Assembly (NCBI RefSeq): GCF_024198175.1
Contig: NZ_JAJVKV010000004.1
Location: forward strand, 372,001-436,000
DNA length: 64,000 nt
From: Pyxidicoccus xibeiensis
GTDB lineage: Bacteria; Myxococcota; Myxococcia; Myxococcales; Myxococcaceae
Direction of reading: 5' to 3'
Part shown: positions 14,932 to 23,187 of the stretch, one piece after another
Layout of the letters: the number at the start of each line of letters is the position of its first letter
Position numbering within the stretch: the stretch's first letter is position 1
Notes under the pieces: generated by a model
Databases searched by the model: none
Seen by the model: the letters and a program-made list of their open reading frames with translations, nothing else
Told to the model about the DNA's origin: nothing
Translations under genes and position numbers: made by a program

Positions 14932-17048
14932 TGGACCAGGACCTCCACGCCCCTGACCTTACGCCGAGCTTCCTCAACGGCCGCCGCAAATGCATTGGGT
15001 GCCGAGGGCACAAGCGGGCCCCCTTCGTAAATGAGGCGAACACGCTGGACCTGGACCTGCACCGGCTTGCCGTCTGGACGCAGAGAGCGACGACGGAGGT
15101 CCAGCGTCTCGCCGTAGTAGCGCAGGGCTGCTCTTGAATCCGCAATCAGCTGTGATGCCAGATCAGCCTGCTTCAAAAGCGAAAGGTCCCGGCTCTTGAA
15201 GCTGAAGGTCTCCACGCGAGGCGGCTGGCCCGCGGGCGGACTCTCGTCAATGACGAGCACGTCCGTGTAACGGACACCGGCAGCGCCCTCCTTCGCGACG
15301 CCCACGTGCGTCTCCACTCGCGGCGCGTGGAAGTCCTTCAGCCACTGGCGCTGCCCCCTGGGAAGCGCCGCGTCCTCGCGCAGCCGGGCCGCCATGCGCC
15401 TCTCGAAGTCCAGCCCCCGCGCGAAGAGGCCGCGCATCGGCTGGTAGCCCTCCCACGTCAGCGGTGGCTTCGCCGCCCTGCCCTGCTTCAGCTCCGCGAC
15501 GCGCCCCTCCCAGTACGCCACGTACTCGCCCCACAGCGGCGAGCCCTGCGCGCCCCTCGGTGGCGCTTCCACGCGGGGGCGCCGCGCCTCCAGCACCGCC
15601 ACGTCGGCCGTCAGTCGCGCCCCCGGCGCTTCCTGCTCCGCCTGGCGCAGCCGCGCCTCCACCGCCTCCCTCGTGAAGCCCGCCGCCTCCCGCACCAGCG
15701 CGGCCACTCCTCCCGCGCTTTTCGCCACGCCCGCTCCCGCCGTCGCCGGCCCCGCGCGCGGCGGCTTCGCCTCCGACAGCCACGCTTGCGCCCGGGCCAC
15801 GTTGCCACGCGCCTCGTGCAGCGCCACCGCCGCCGCCTCTCCTCCCTCACACACCAGGAAGGCCGCCTCCCGGCTGGCCTGGAGGTAGCGCGCCAGCTCC
15901 CGGACGCCCTCCCCTCCCAGCCTCCCCGCCAGCCGCTCCGCCACCTCCTTCAACCCCTCCAGGTGCAGCCCCGGCACCTGGACGCGGGGCCCCGTTCCCC
16001 TGGAGCCGGTGACGGCGCGGGCGCCCCGGCCTCCCGCGTACAGCGCCACCAGCAGCGCCGACGGTGCCAGCTCTCGCGTCGCCTGCTCGTAGCGGCCTCG
16101 CGCCAGTGAGGACACGCCCTGCCCCGTCCCCGCTACCAGGTGGTAGAAGCCCACCGGCACGCCGAAAGTCAGGGAGTCGAAGCCGCCCACCACCACGCTG
16201 CCCGGCTCGAAGTGCTGACGCATCAGCGCCTTCTCCACCTCGTGCAGGGCCTCCTGGTACGGCACCGGCAACTGCACCACCTTCGCCGAGAAGTCCTGGT
16301 ACCGCGCGCCCTCACTCAACGGGCTGCTGGCCAGTGCATCCCTCGCGGCGCGGCCCAGTCCCCTCGCCACGTCACCGGCTCGCTCCTCCCGGTCCGCCAA
16401 CTCCGACAGCGGCAAGCCCCGCCGTCGCAGCTCCTCGCGGACGCTGCCCATCTCCCCCAGCGTCTGCGCCAGTCGCTTGTCCCCGGCCAGCAGCCTCAGC
16501 AACTGACGCACGTCCTCGTCGAAGGCCGTGTGCAGCACGAAGAGGGCGAAGACTTCCGCCCGTGCCGCGCCGTACTTCTCCGTCGCGGTGACGAGGAAGG
16601 CCGCGCGCTTGCGGTGGAGGACTTGCGCCGCCTCCGTCCGCAGCGGCCCCAGCGCCCCCAGCCGCACCGCGTCCCAGTCCTTCAGCGACTCCACCAGCCG
16701 CGGCATGTCTACCCCGCGCTGCAACGCCACGAAGCCCGCGGGCGACGCGCTCTCCAGGAAGGGCGCCAGCACCTCCTCGCTCGCTTCCAGGTGCGGCCAG
16801 CCCGGGGGCAGGGCCGGGACTGCTCCAGCCTCGGACGCGTCCCTGCGCCCCCAAGCCGCTGCGTCTCCGCCTCTCTCCAGGCTCCACGCCGCCCGAGCGG
16901 TATCCGAATGGAAGCCGTCGGTCAGCGCGCCTTCAAGGCCAGGACCTGCCGACGTGCTCGCACAACCGGCGCTCAGCAGGACGACGACCAGCAGCGCGGC
17001 CCACGGGTGCAGCCGCGCCTCGGCGCGCCTCGTCCGCTGCCCTCGCAT
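14928..17048 (-). CDS. Lipoprotein polymorphic toxin-like protein 2
   Basis: 706 residues from ATG 17048. This start gives a basic N-terminus and a signal ending in the lipobox L-S-A-G-C; the longer frame to 17237 adds non-signal sequence. The body matches toxin 1 closely from GAVPALPPGW to VETFSFKSRDLS. After that, about 22 residues differ (LLKQADLASQ versus RLDDMELRAR), a 37-residue block around ETLDLRRRSLRPDGK is identical, and the last 32 residues differ again. So the probable effector tail carries two variable patches. ATGA coupling to immunity gene 2 is kept. The role is inferred by analogy to SitA-like or other contact-dependent lipoprotein toxins. Confidence 0.6.
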   Translation of the reverse strand: MRGQRTRRAEARLHPWAALLVVVLLSAGCASTSAGPGLEGALTDGFHSDTARAAWSLERGGDAAAWGRRDASEAGAVPALPPGWPHLEASEEVLAPFLESASPAGFVALQRGVDMPRLVESLKDWDAVRLGALGPLRTEAAQVLHRKRAAFLVTATEKYGAARAEVFALFVLHTAFDEDVRQLLRLLAGDKRLAQTLGEMGSVREELRRRGLPLSELADREERAGDVARGLGRAARDALASSPLSEGARYQDFSAKVVQLPVPYQEALHEVEKALMRQHFEPGSVVVGGFDSLTFGVPVGFYHLVAGTGQGVSSLARGRYEQATRELAPSALLVALYAGGRGARAVTGSRGTGPRVQVPGLHLEGLKEVAERLAGRLGGEGVRELARYLQASREAAFLVCEGGEAAAVALHEARGNVARAQAWLSEAKPPRAGPATAGAGVAKSAGGVAALVREAAGFTREAVEARLRQAEQEAPGARLTADVAVLEARRPRVEAPPRGAQGSPLWGEYVAYWEGRVAELKQGRAAKPPLTWEGYQPMRGLFARGLDFERRMAARLREDAALPRGQRQWLKDFHAPRVETHVGVAKEGAAGVRYTDVLVIDESPPAGQPPRVETFSFKSRDLSLLKQADLASQLIADSRAALRYYGETLDLRRRSLRPDGKPVQVQVQRVRLIYEGGPLVPSAPNAFAAAVEEARRKVRGVEVLVQ

Positions 17049-17229
17049 CAACGTGCAACGCCGCGCTCGGTCCTTCGCGGACCACGGCGACGCGCGGCCC
17101 TGTCCCAGGGCAGACGCCTCGGAGGGCTTCTTCGAAGCGGCCCGCGCAGGCGGCATTCCGACGGCCGGGCTTCGTTTCCAGGACATGCCCCATCCTCCGT
17201 CCCCCGCAGGGGAGAAGCACAGAGGAACC

Positions 17230-17290
17230 GGGCCCATGCTCGGAGGGCGGACTCCGAAGGGCCCTGCCCCCGGAGGCGGTCAGCACCGCC
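17230..17290 (-). terminator. Two stacked hairpins downstream of the propeller lipoprotein gene
   Basis: GGGCCC (17230-17235) pairs with GGGCCC (17259-17264) around an inner perfect stem TCGGAG (17240-17245) / CTCCGA (17252-17257). A second stem, GGCGGT (17275-17280) / ACCGCC (17285-17290), has a CAGC tetraloop. Both lie in the 272-nt gap between the stop at 17321 and toxin gene 2. They probably end transcription and insulate the toxin operon. Confidence 0.5.
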
Positions 17291-17320
17291 CCCGAGGACC
17301 CGGGCCCTTCCGCACACCAC

Positions 17321-18718
17321 TCAGGGGTCGAAGCCGCCGAGGAAGAGGTCGCGCCTGCCGCCCATGGGCGGCGGCAGCATCCCCATCCCGAAGTCCGCCG
17401 GGGCAATCCGCCCACCCGCCACGGAGCATGCGCCCGTGGTGGCATGCGACGAGACGAAGAAGCGGTCCGCGGACACATCCGTGCCAGCCGGGTGCGCCAT
17501 GGGGAAGCCACGCACCCACCGCAGCGTGCCGTCCACCCGGTCCAGCTTCGCGACGAAGAGGTTGGACTGCACGCCCGGCACACCCGCCATGGGGCCCGTG
17601 CCCAGGTCGTCCCCATCCTCGTACCGGCCCAGCACGGTGACGCCGTCCTCGTAGTCCATGGAGACATCCAGGCCGGAGAAGCCCAGCACGCGCACCCAGC
17701 GCGCGCTGCCCTCGCGGTCGAAGGCCGCCACGAAGGCATCACTCCAGCTTCCCTTCGCCTGGTACATGCGCCCCTGGAAGATGAGCGGCTTGATGAACCA
17801 GCCGGACACCAGCACGCGGTTGCCGTGCACGGCGACGGAGGTGGCCATGCCGTATTCCGAGTCGAACGACTGCGTCCACGCCACGTTGCCCGCGGCGTCC
17901 AGCTTCATCAGGAAGGGCACCGAGTCCACCTCCCCCGGCTGCCTCACGGGGTGCCAGCCCGTCACGTAGAAGTAGCCCTCGCTGTCCGCCGCCACGCCCG
18001 TCGCGAAGCCCTCGCGCCCGTCCGCGTGCAGCCACAGGAAGTCCCCGTCCGGCCCCAGCTTCAGCAGCGCGGCCACGTTGCGCAGCAGCGCGTCCGGCAG
18101 CGTGCCCACCAGCGCCACGTTGCCGAACCGGTCCGTGTCCATCCGCTGCACCTCGAAGGCGGAGGACACGCCCAGCGACTCCAGCGAGCGCGCCCAGACG
18201 AAGTCCCCATCGCGGTCCAGCTTCAGCAGGAAGCGCCCCGCGGGCAGCGGGCCCCCGCCGTAGTCCGCTCCGGCCGGGTTGCGGCCCGTGACGAAGACGT
18301 TGCTGCGCGAGTCCACCGTGAGCGACTCCGCGAAGCCCTCCAGGTGGCGCGACCACAGCCGCCCCCCTTCCGTGCCGTACTTCACCACCACGAAGGTGCC
18401 GGGCGCGTACGACGCCAGCGCGCCCAGCCCGTCCCCCATCGCGTGGTCGACGTTCACCGCCAGCGAGACGTTGCCTTCCGAGTCATGCGCCAGGCCCGCC
18501 GCGTGCTCCTTGCCCACGCCCCCCAGCGACTGGAGCCAGCGCGTCCCCCCGGGTGCCGCGGCGGCCCGCGCACTCCCGGGTGCCCGGGGTTTCTCCGCCA
18601 CCGGCAGCGGTGCCACCTCCGAGGGCCCCTCTTCCACTCCCTCCTCCACCGGTCCCCCGCACGCCGCCACCACCAGGGCCAGACAGGCCCCCCAGCTCCA
18701 TCCCCATCCACGACGCAT
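17321..18718 (-). CDS. Beta-propeller (SBBP-like) lipoprotein
   Basis: 465 residues from ATG 18718, with GGGGGAAG 6 nt upstream. The signal ends in V-A-A-C, a lipobox. The rest is repeats of about 50 residues of the pattern D-x-x-G-N-V-x-x-V-G and FLLKLDRDGDFVWARS, each pairing a 'distant date' strand with a Trp-containing strand, typical of SBBP-type propellers. Several units read KLD..G...W (for example KLDAAGNVAWTQS). It is probably an outer-surface protein of unknown ligand. It is monocistronic and divergent from the small zinc-ribbon gene; two hairpins follow its stop. Confidence 0.8.
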   Translation of the reverse strand: MRRGWGWSWGACLALVVAACGGPVEEGVEEGPSEVAPLPVAEKPRAPGSARAAAAPGGTRWLQSLGGVGKEHAAGLAHDSEGNVSLAVNVDHAMGDGLGALASYAPGTFVVVKYGTEGGRLWSRHLEGFAESLTVDSRSNVFVTGRNPAGADYGGGPLPAGRFLLKLDRDGDFVWARSLESLGVSSAFEVQRMDTDRFGNVALVGTLPDALLRNVAALLKLGPDGDFLWLHADGREGFATGVAADSEGYFYVTGWHPVRQPGEVDSVPFLMKLDAAGNVAWTQSFDSEYGMATSVAVHGNRVLVSGWFIKPLIFQGRMYQAKGSWSDAFVAAFDREGSARWVRVLGFSGLDVSMDYEDGVTVLGRYEDGDDLGTGPMAGVPGVQSNLFVAKLDRVDGTLRWVRGFPMAHPAGTDVSADRFFVSSHATTGACSVAGGRIAPADFGMGMLPPPMGGRRDLFLGGFDP

Positions 18719-18927
18719 GTCACTTCCCCCACGCAGCCCGCCCACGCTTCCCAGCAGCGGGCGGAACACCGCACGCACGGTGAGCATCCGGGCGTTCCCG
18801 TGCGACACCCCGGGCGTCTGATTCCCCTTTTGATTGTCAGACAGCGGGGCAAGTCAGGCCGGGGAGCAGCCGGACGTGCGAGCGGGCTGGACGACCTGCC
18901 CTCCCCTGGGCTCCAATCCCCCACGTG

Positions 18928-19311
18928 ATGACCGAGCAAGAGGCGACGCAGGTGCTGGCGGACGCGGAAGTGGTCCCCTGTGCGGAGATGGCGCTGATGG
19001 ACGCGCGGCGACTGGTGGAGGCCTGTCTGGGCGCGGACGTTCCGGCGCTCGTCCACCGCGAGGCCTGCTCCAAGGTGGGCTGCAGCCCGAAGTTCCAGGT
19101 GCTGGTGCGCCCGGAGGACGGGCCCCGCGTGGCCGCGCTCCTCCAGCAGCGTTGGCTGGACAGCATCCAGGCCGAGGGACTGATGCCGGAGGGACGTCCC
19201 CTCCATGCCCCACCCGTGGCCGAGGACGCCGAGCCGCCCTGCCCCGCCTGTGGCACCGCCGCGCCGCTGGTGGCCGGGGCCTGCAGCGACTGCGGCCTCC
19301 AGCTCGACTAG
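18928..19311 (+). CDS. Small DUF2007-like protein with C-terminal zinc ribbon
   Basis: 127 residues from ATG 18928; a GTG lies immediately before it. The N-terminal part alternates strands and helices with LVRPEDGPRVAALLQQRW, resembling DUF2007 'putative signal transducing' proteins. The C-terminus is a zinc ribbon, CPACGTAAPLVAGACSDCG. Five more cysteines occur earlier (for example CSKVGC). There is no signal peptide. It is divergent from the propeller lipoprotein and upstream of the 19447 gene with a 135-nt gap. The role is unknown, and the family assignment is from pattern only. Confidence 0.65.
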   Translation: MTEQEATQVLADAEVVPCAEMALMDARRLVEACLGADVPALVHREACSKVGCSPKFQVLVRPEDGPRVAALLQQRWLDSIQAEGLMPEGRPLHAPPVAEDAEPPCPACGTAAPLVAGACSDCGLQLD

Positions 19312-19446
19312 CAGGCAGGCATCAGCGCGGCTCCATCACCCGAGAGGTTTTTCCCCTCGGAGTCACGAAGCACAATGGGTCGCCCGGAGCACGCCGGGGT
19401 TGGACCCGCGGGCAGGTGCGCGCGGGGCACGCAGCGGAGGACATGA

Positions 19447-19998
19447 ATGGAAGTCAAAGGCGTCGCGTTCCTGGCACGACAGCAGATGATGGTGCAGTCC
19501 CACGGGGAGGCAGCCTGGAAGGCCTTCATCGCGGACATCGCGAAGAAGGAGCCCTTCTTTTCGATGCCCATCATGCCGGTGACGCGCATGCCGGCCGAAG
19601 CGTTCCTCCACCTCAACGAGGAGCTGCTGGCGCGCTTCTACGGCAACAACAAGGACGCCTGGTGGCAGTTCGGCATCAAGTCCGCCGAGTACGCGCTGGG
19701 CCAGGGCCAGCTCAAGACGATGTTCGCCCAGGGCGACCTGCGGCGCTTCCTCGTGTTCACCCCCGGCATCTGGAAGGGCTACTTCACCGAGGGCGACCTG
19801 ACCGTGACCCCCGGCCAGGGCCACACGGACCTGAGCATCACCCACGTCCCCAAGCCCCACGTCTACTTCGAGCTGTCCGTCATGGGCTTCGCCCACGGCG
19901 GGCTGACGTACCTGGGCGCGAAGAACCTGAAGCACCAGGTCCTCAAGGGCTACAGCAAGGGCGACAAGGAAGTGCTCTACCGCTTCAACGTGAGCTGA
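19447..19998 (+). CDS. Conserved protein of unknown function, TIGR02265/DUF2378-like
   Basis: 183 residues from ATG 19447, with GGAGG 7 nt upstream; an overlapping out-of-frame ATG at 19443 is ignored. The order of motifs (helical N-terminus with EAAWKAFI, WWQFGIKSAEYALGQGQLK, then RRFLVFTPGIWKGYF and GYSKGDKEVLYRFNV) weakly recalls the myxobacterial TIGR02265/DUF2378 paralogue family, itself like haem-NO-binding or V4R domains. No clear haem-ligand His or Cys set is seen. Soluble, no signal peptide. It lies convergent with the EEP-family gene, only 16 nt between the stops. Confidence 0.55.
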   Translation: MEVKGVAFLARQQMMVQSHGEAAWKAFIADIAKKEPFFSMPIMPVTRMPAEAFLHLNEELLARFYGNNKDAWWQFGIKSAEYALGQGQLKTMFAQGDLRRFLVFTPGIWKGYFTEGDLTVTPGQGHTDLSITHVPKPHVYFELSVMGFAHGGLTYLGAKNLKHQVLKGYSKGDKEVLYRFNVS

Positions 19999-20014
19999 CG
20001 AAAGGCGCCCGCGC

Positions 20015-20893
20015 TCAAGGCGCGGAGCCGACGGCGGCGCCCTCCCGGGCGGCGCGCTCGGCCACCACCGACGGGTCCTCCGGCTTCAGCCGCAGGTCCG
20101 CCACCACCGGGTAGTGGTCCGACACGCCCACGCGCAGCACCCGGCTGGCCACCGGCGTGAAGGCGTCACACGCCAGCACGTAGTCGATGCGCAGCGTGGG
20201 CAGCAGGAAGGGCATGGGGTAGGTGCCCTCGGCCTTCCCCGTGGCGGCCACCACGTCCCGCATGCCCCGCCGCAGCAGGCGGATGGGCCGCGAGTCCGGG
20301 TCGTCGTTCAAGTCTCCCAGCAGCAGCTTGGGCCGCGCGTCGGCCGCCAGCAGCCGGGCCACCAGCGCGCTCTGCCGCACGCGCGCGTCCGCGTTGAAGG
20401 GCCGGCGGATGAGGTGGGTGAGATAGACGCTCACCTCGCGCCCGTCCACCGCCACCACCGCGTGGGCCAGCGCGCGAGGCTCCGCGCCCCGGGGCACCGG
20501 CAGTGGGTACTGCGCCAGCGCCTCCAGCGGGAAGCGGGACAGCAGCGCCAGGCCGTAGGCGCCGCCGTAGAGGTCCGTGGTGCGGAAGTGGGCGCGGTAC
20601 TTCAGGCCGGTGAGGCGGGACAGCTCCGCCGCCTGGTCCAGGCCCCCCGCGCGCGTGGAGCCGACGTCCACCTCCTGCAGCGCGACGACGTCCGGCACCG
20701 AGGCGCGGATGACGTTGGCCACGCCCTCCAGCCCGCGAGCGCCGGACTGGATGTTGAAGGTCATCACCCGCAGCTCGCCCGTCTTGCGCTGCACGGTGGT
20801 GGCCGGGGCCTCCGGCGGGCGGAGGCCAGGGCCGGTCGCACACGCGAGCGGCCCCATCAGGAACAGGATGGGAAGGAGTCGGCGGAGGTGCAT
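20015..20893 (-). CDS. Endonuclease/exonuclease/phosphatase-family lipoprotein
   Basis: 292 residues from ATG 20893, with a signal ending in P-L-A-C (lipobox). The EEP fold is clear: RVMTFNIQSG at about 42 (metal-site Asn), VVALQEVD (Glu), YLTHL, LLLGDLNDDPDS (catalytic Asp-x-Asn) and GVSDHYPVVADL at the end (Asp-His pair). Members hydrolyse phosphodiesters in nucleic acids or lipids; the exported, lipidated form here is probably an envelope or surface phosphodiesterase. It is convergent with the 19447 gene. Confidence 0.88.
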   Translation of the reverse strand: MHLRRLLPILFLMGPLACATGPGLRPPEAPATTVQRKTGELRVMTFNIQSGARGLEGVANVIRASVPDVVALQEVDVGSTRAGGLDQAAELSRLTGLKYRAHFRTTDLYGGAYGLALLSRFPLEALAQYPLPVPRGAEPRALAHAVVAVDGREVSVYLTHLIRRPFNADARVRQSALVARLLAADARPKLLLGDLNDDPDSRPIRLLRRGMRDVVAATGKAEGTYPMPFLLPTLRIDYVLACDAFTPVASRVLRVGVSDHYPVVADLRLKPEDPSVVAERAAREGAAVGSAP

Positions 20894-20992
20894 GGGAGGG
20901 CGGGGATGATAGGCCGGGCTTCCCGGCCCTGTCGCCCCACCCTCCCGAAGCCGTCCGCCGGGCAGGCAGCCGCCTACGCGGCGCGGCGCGGC

Positions 20993-21622
20993 CTAGCGAC
21001 GGCGGCGCAGGCGAGCGCCCAGCAGCAGCAGCGCGGCGCCCAGCAGCGGCGCGCCACCGGCGGCCGCGCAGCCACCCTCGTCGTCGCCACCGCCGCCGCC
21101 GCCATCGCCCACCTTGATCTGGAGCGTATCGGTGCCGGAGGCGTCACCCGCCTCCGTCTGGTTGAAGTTGGCCGAGTTGCCGGCACCGTAGAGGGTGAGG
21201 GTGCTCCCGGAGGCCGGCGCCACCAGCGTGAAGTCGAAGACGGCCTCGCCGTTGGCGAAGGCCTTGGGGGCGCTGTGCGTCACCTCGCCGCTGAGCAGCC
21301 GCGTGCCAGAGGTCGCGCCGAGCTTCGCGTCGTTGCTGCCATCCACCGCCACGTTGAAGCCCGCCCGGACGCCCGGACCGCCGCGGACGATGAGCCGGTA
21401 GTTGCCGGTGGCGCCCGGCGCGAGGCTCTCAGGGCCCTCCAGCGTCACCGTGGGGTTGGTCGTGCCGGCGGGGGCGGCGTGACACCCGGAGGCAGTGCAC
21501 GTCTGCCCCTGCTGCTTGCCGCTGCGACCGGAGATGCCGATGGAGTTGGCGAGTGCAGCGCTGGAGACGAGGCACGCCGCCATGACGCCGGCAGCCCGGA
21601 GAGACGAGAGAGACGACCGCAT
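20993..21622 (-). CDS. MYXO-CTERM-anchored protein with choice-of-anchor V-like domain
   Basis: 209 residues from ATG 21622, with GGAGG 5 nt upstream. A Sec signal ends near ALA-N. A CH motif (TCTASGCHA) follows early in the mature part, then a beta-sandwich (about 60-165) with LAPGATGNYRLIVRGG, typical of the choice-of-anchor V/reelin-like domain seen in MXAN_6652-type proteins. The C-terminus is a poly-Gly/Asp spacer, then GGCAAAGGAPL, a hydrophobic helix and RLRRRR. This is the tripartite MYXO-CTERM signal for surface sorting by a myxosortase. It is probably displayed on the cell surface; the ligand is unknown. Confidence 0.85.
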   Translation of the reverse strand: MRSSLSSLRAAGVMAACLVSSAALANSIGISGRSGKQQGQTCTASGCHAAPAGTTNPTVTLEGPESLAPGATGNYRLIVRGGPGVRAGFNVAVDGSNDAKLGATSGTRLLSGEVTHSAPKAFANGEAVFDFTLVAPASGSTLTLYGAGNSANFNQTEAGDASGTDTLQIKVGDGGGGGGDDEGGCAAAGGAPLLGAALLLLGARLRRRR

Positions 21623-21694
21623 GAAGCCTCCTGGAGACGAACGACTGGGAAGAGGCCCTTCTTAGCGCGACGCGACATCTGTTCACAGCAACAC

Positions 21695-22402
21695 TCAGCG
21701 CATCCCCGCCCGCAGCAGCAGCGCACAGGTCTCGTCACGCAGCTGCGACAAGGTGTGCCGTGTAGTGCCACCCGCATCTTCCAGCCCCGCCACCAGCGCG
21801 AGCAGCCCGTGCGCCGACGTCCAGGCGACGTTGGCCAGCCGGCGGGGTTGGAAGCCCGGGGCCAGCCGGCCCGCGCGCGCGTCCTCCTGGAGCCGGGCCT
21901 CGAGCACGTCGTTGAGCCGGGCACTCAGCGCGTAGACGCGCTCACGCTGCGAGTCGGACTGCCGGCCCAGGAGCTGCGGCCAGAGGTACACGACGCGGAA
22001 GCCGTCCAGGTCCTCCGCGTACAGGTCCACCTTGGCCCGCACCAGCGCCGCCAGCGCCTCCACCCCGCTGCCCGCGCCGGCGACGGCCGCCTCCAGCACC
22101 TCCACCTCCCGCGCCAGCCCCTCCACCGCCAGCTCCCCGGCGAGCTCCTCCTTGGAGCGGAAGTAGTAGAAGAGCGACGGCTTGCTCAGGTCCGCCTCCG
22201 CGGCCACCGCCTCCAGCGTCAGCCGGGAGATGCCCTCGCGCACCAGCACCGCGCGCGCGGCGGTGAGGATGGCCTTGCGCCGGCCCTCCTGACGCCGCGC
22301 CTTGCGGGCCTCGCGCTCCGCGTCCGCGCCAGGTGTCGCGGGCGGCGCGCGCCGGCGGGCAGGAGGCTTCCTGCCTCCTCCGCTAGAGCCAGGCGAAGCC
22401 AT
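21695..22402 (-). CDS. TetR-family transcriptional regulator
   Basis: 235 residues from ATG 22402, overlapping the 3' end of the upstream DUF4336-like gene by 20 nt. The N-terminus is disordered and Pro/Arg-rich. The helix-turn-helix reads ILTAARAVLVREG, LTLEAVAAEADLSKPSLFYY and FRSKEELAGEL, which is classic TetR. The C-terminal ligand/dimer domain is variable. Co-transcription with the DUF4336-like gene, plus two palindromes in front of that gene, suggests a self-controlled two-gene unit. Confidence 0.9.
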   Translation of the reverse strand: MASPGSSGGGRKPPARRRAPPATPGADAEREARKARRQEGRRKAILTAARAVLVREGISRLTLEAVAAEADLSKPSLFYYFRSKEELAGELAVEGLAREVEVLEAAVAGAGSGVEALAALVRAKVDLYAEDLDGFRVVYLWPQLLGRQSDSQRERVYALSARLNDVLEARLQEDARAGRLAPGFQPRRLANVAWTSAHGLLALVAGLEDAGGTTRHTLSQLRDETCALLLRAGMR

Positions 22403-23057
22403 TCGCCAGCGCCTCCCGGCCACCGCGCTCCACCACGTCGCCGTGGCACACCACCACCCGTTCCACGTCCCACGCCAGCGCCGTGTCCAGCGACGCGCGC
22501 GCCGCCGCCCGGTCCTCGAGGATGGCGCGGACGATGAACGTGGGCGCCAGCCGCTGCCAGGCGCGGTTGAGCTTCAGGTACGTCCGGGTGAACCACGAGC
22601 CCGTCCGGTGGACGTTGAAGGCCAGGTCGGTGACGAGCAGCGTGCGGCCAGGCCGGTGGAAGAAGAGGTACTCGTCCAGCTTCGGCATCCCCCGCACCAG
22701 CACCTGGTCGATGACGCCTGCCCAGCCCGCGTCCGGCGCGTCCCCCAGCTCCAGGTCGATGCGCAACTCCGGGCGCTTCTTGCGCAGCCCCGCGGGCGCC
22801 GCCACCTTCGCGTCCGGGTACGCCGCCGCCCAGTCCTGCAGGCTCAGGTGGTGCATGAGGTTGGGCGCCACCAGGAAGCGCACCGGCCCCAGCGCGTCCA
22901 CCGCCGCGCGCGCCTCGGGGCTGAAGCGGACGGGCGAGTGCACCCACAACCCTCCGTCCGGCAGGCGGACGACGGTCATCCGGCCTCCCAGGTCGAACGC
23001 ACCCATCTTGAAGTCGACGGTGAGGACGTGGACGTCCTCGGCCACGGGGCGAAGCAT
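22383..23057 (-). CDS. DUF4336-like (metallo-beta-lactamase-related) protein
   Basis: 224 residues from ATG 23057, with GGAGG 6 nt upstream; the longer frame to 23147 crosses the AT-rich control region and is rejected. The order LTVDFKMG..., LPDGGLWVHSPVRFS, FLVAPNLMHHLSLQDW and LLVTDLAFNV, then VVVCHGDVVE near the end, matches DUF4336, a metallo-beta-lactamase-like fold with partly retained His residues. Activity is unknown. It is the first gene of the pair with TetR and divergent from proS. Confidence 0.75.
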   Translation of the reverse strand: MLRPVAEDVHVLTVDFKMGAFDLGGRMTVVRLPDGGLWVHSPVRFSPEARAAVDALGPVRFLVAPNLMHHLSLQDWAAAYPDAKVAAPAGLRKKRPELRIDLELGDAPDAGWAGVIDQVLVRGMPKLDEYLFFHRPGRTLLVTDLAFNVHRTGSWFTRTYLKLNRAWQRLAPTFIVRAILEDRAAARASLDTALAWDVERVVVCHGDVVERGGREALANGFAWL

Positions 23058-23080
23058 GCGTGCCTCCAGATGCGGATTCA

Positions 23081-23110
23081 AACCTTTGGTTCGTATTTTG
23101 ACCAGCGGTC
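23081..23110. promoter_or_regulatory. Two palindromic operator candidates upstream of the DUF4336/TetR pair
   Basis: AACCTTTGGTT (23081-23091) and GACCAGCGGTC (23100-23110) are both perfect 4-3-4 inverted repeats of form xACC-N3-GGTx, with centres 19 nt apart. They sit in the AT-rich divergent gap between the 23057 start and proS. Such spacing (about two helical turns) suits two TetR dimers on one face. They could also affect proS. Confidence 0.4.
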
Positions 23111-23187
23111 GAAGAATTTGCAATCCGAATGGGGCCGGCGTAGGCAACCCACCTCTATTTCCACGCCTTTAGAAGGGTGCTCCGCAC

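Larger units (their letters stand above)
13594..17048 (-). repeat. Tandem duplication copy 2 (toxin + immunity pair)
   Basis: Direct repeat of 9981-13417. The two units are separated by a 176-nt spacer. The matching parts include the toxin body and immunity C-terminal two thirds; the divergent part is 14438-15179 across the gene junction, plus the toxin signal region. Confidence 0.9.

Noticed and set aside
9981-17048. The tandem duplication as an insertion sequence or transposon
   Set aside because: No transposase, inverted terminal repeats or target-site duplication was found; both units contain toxin and immunity genes.
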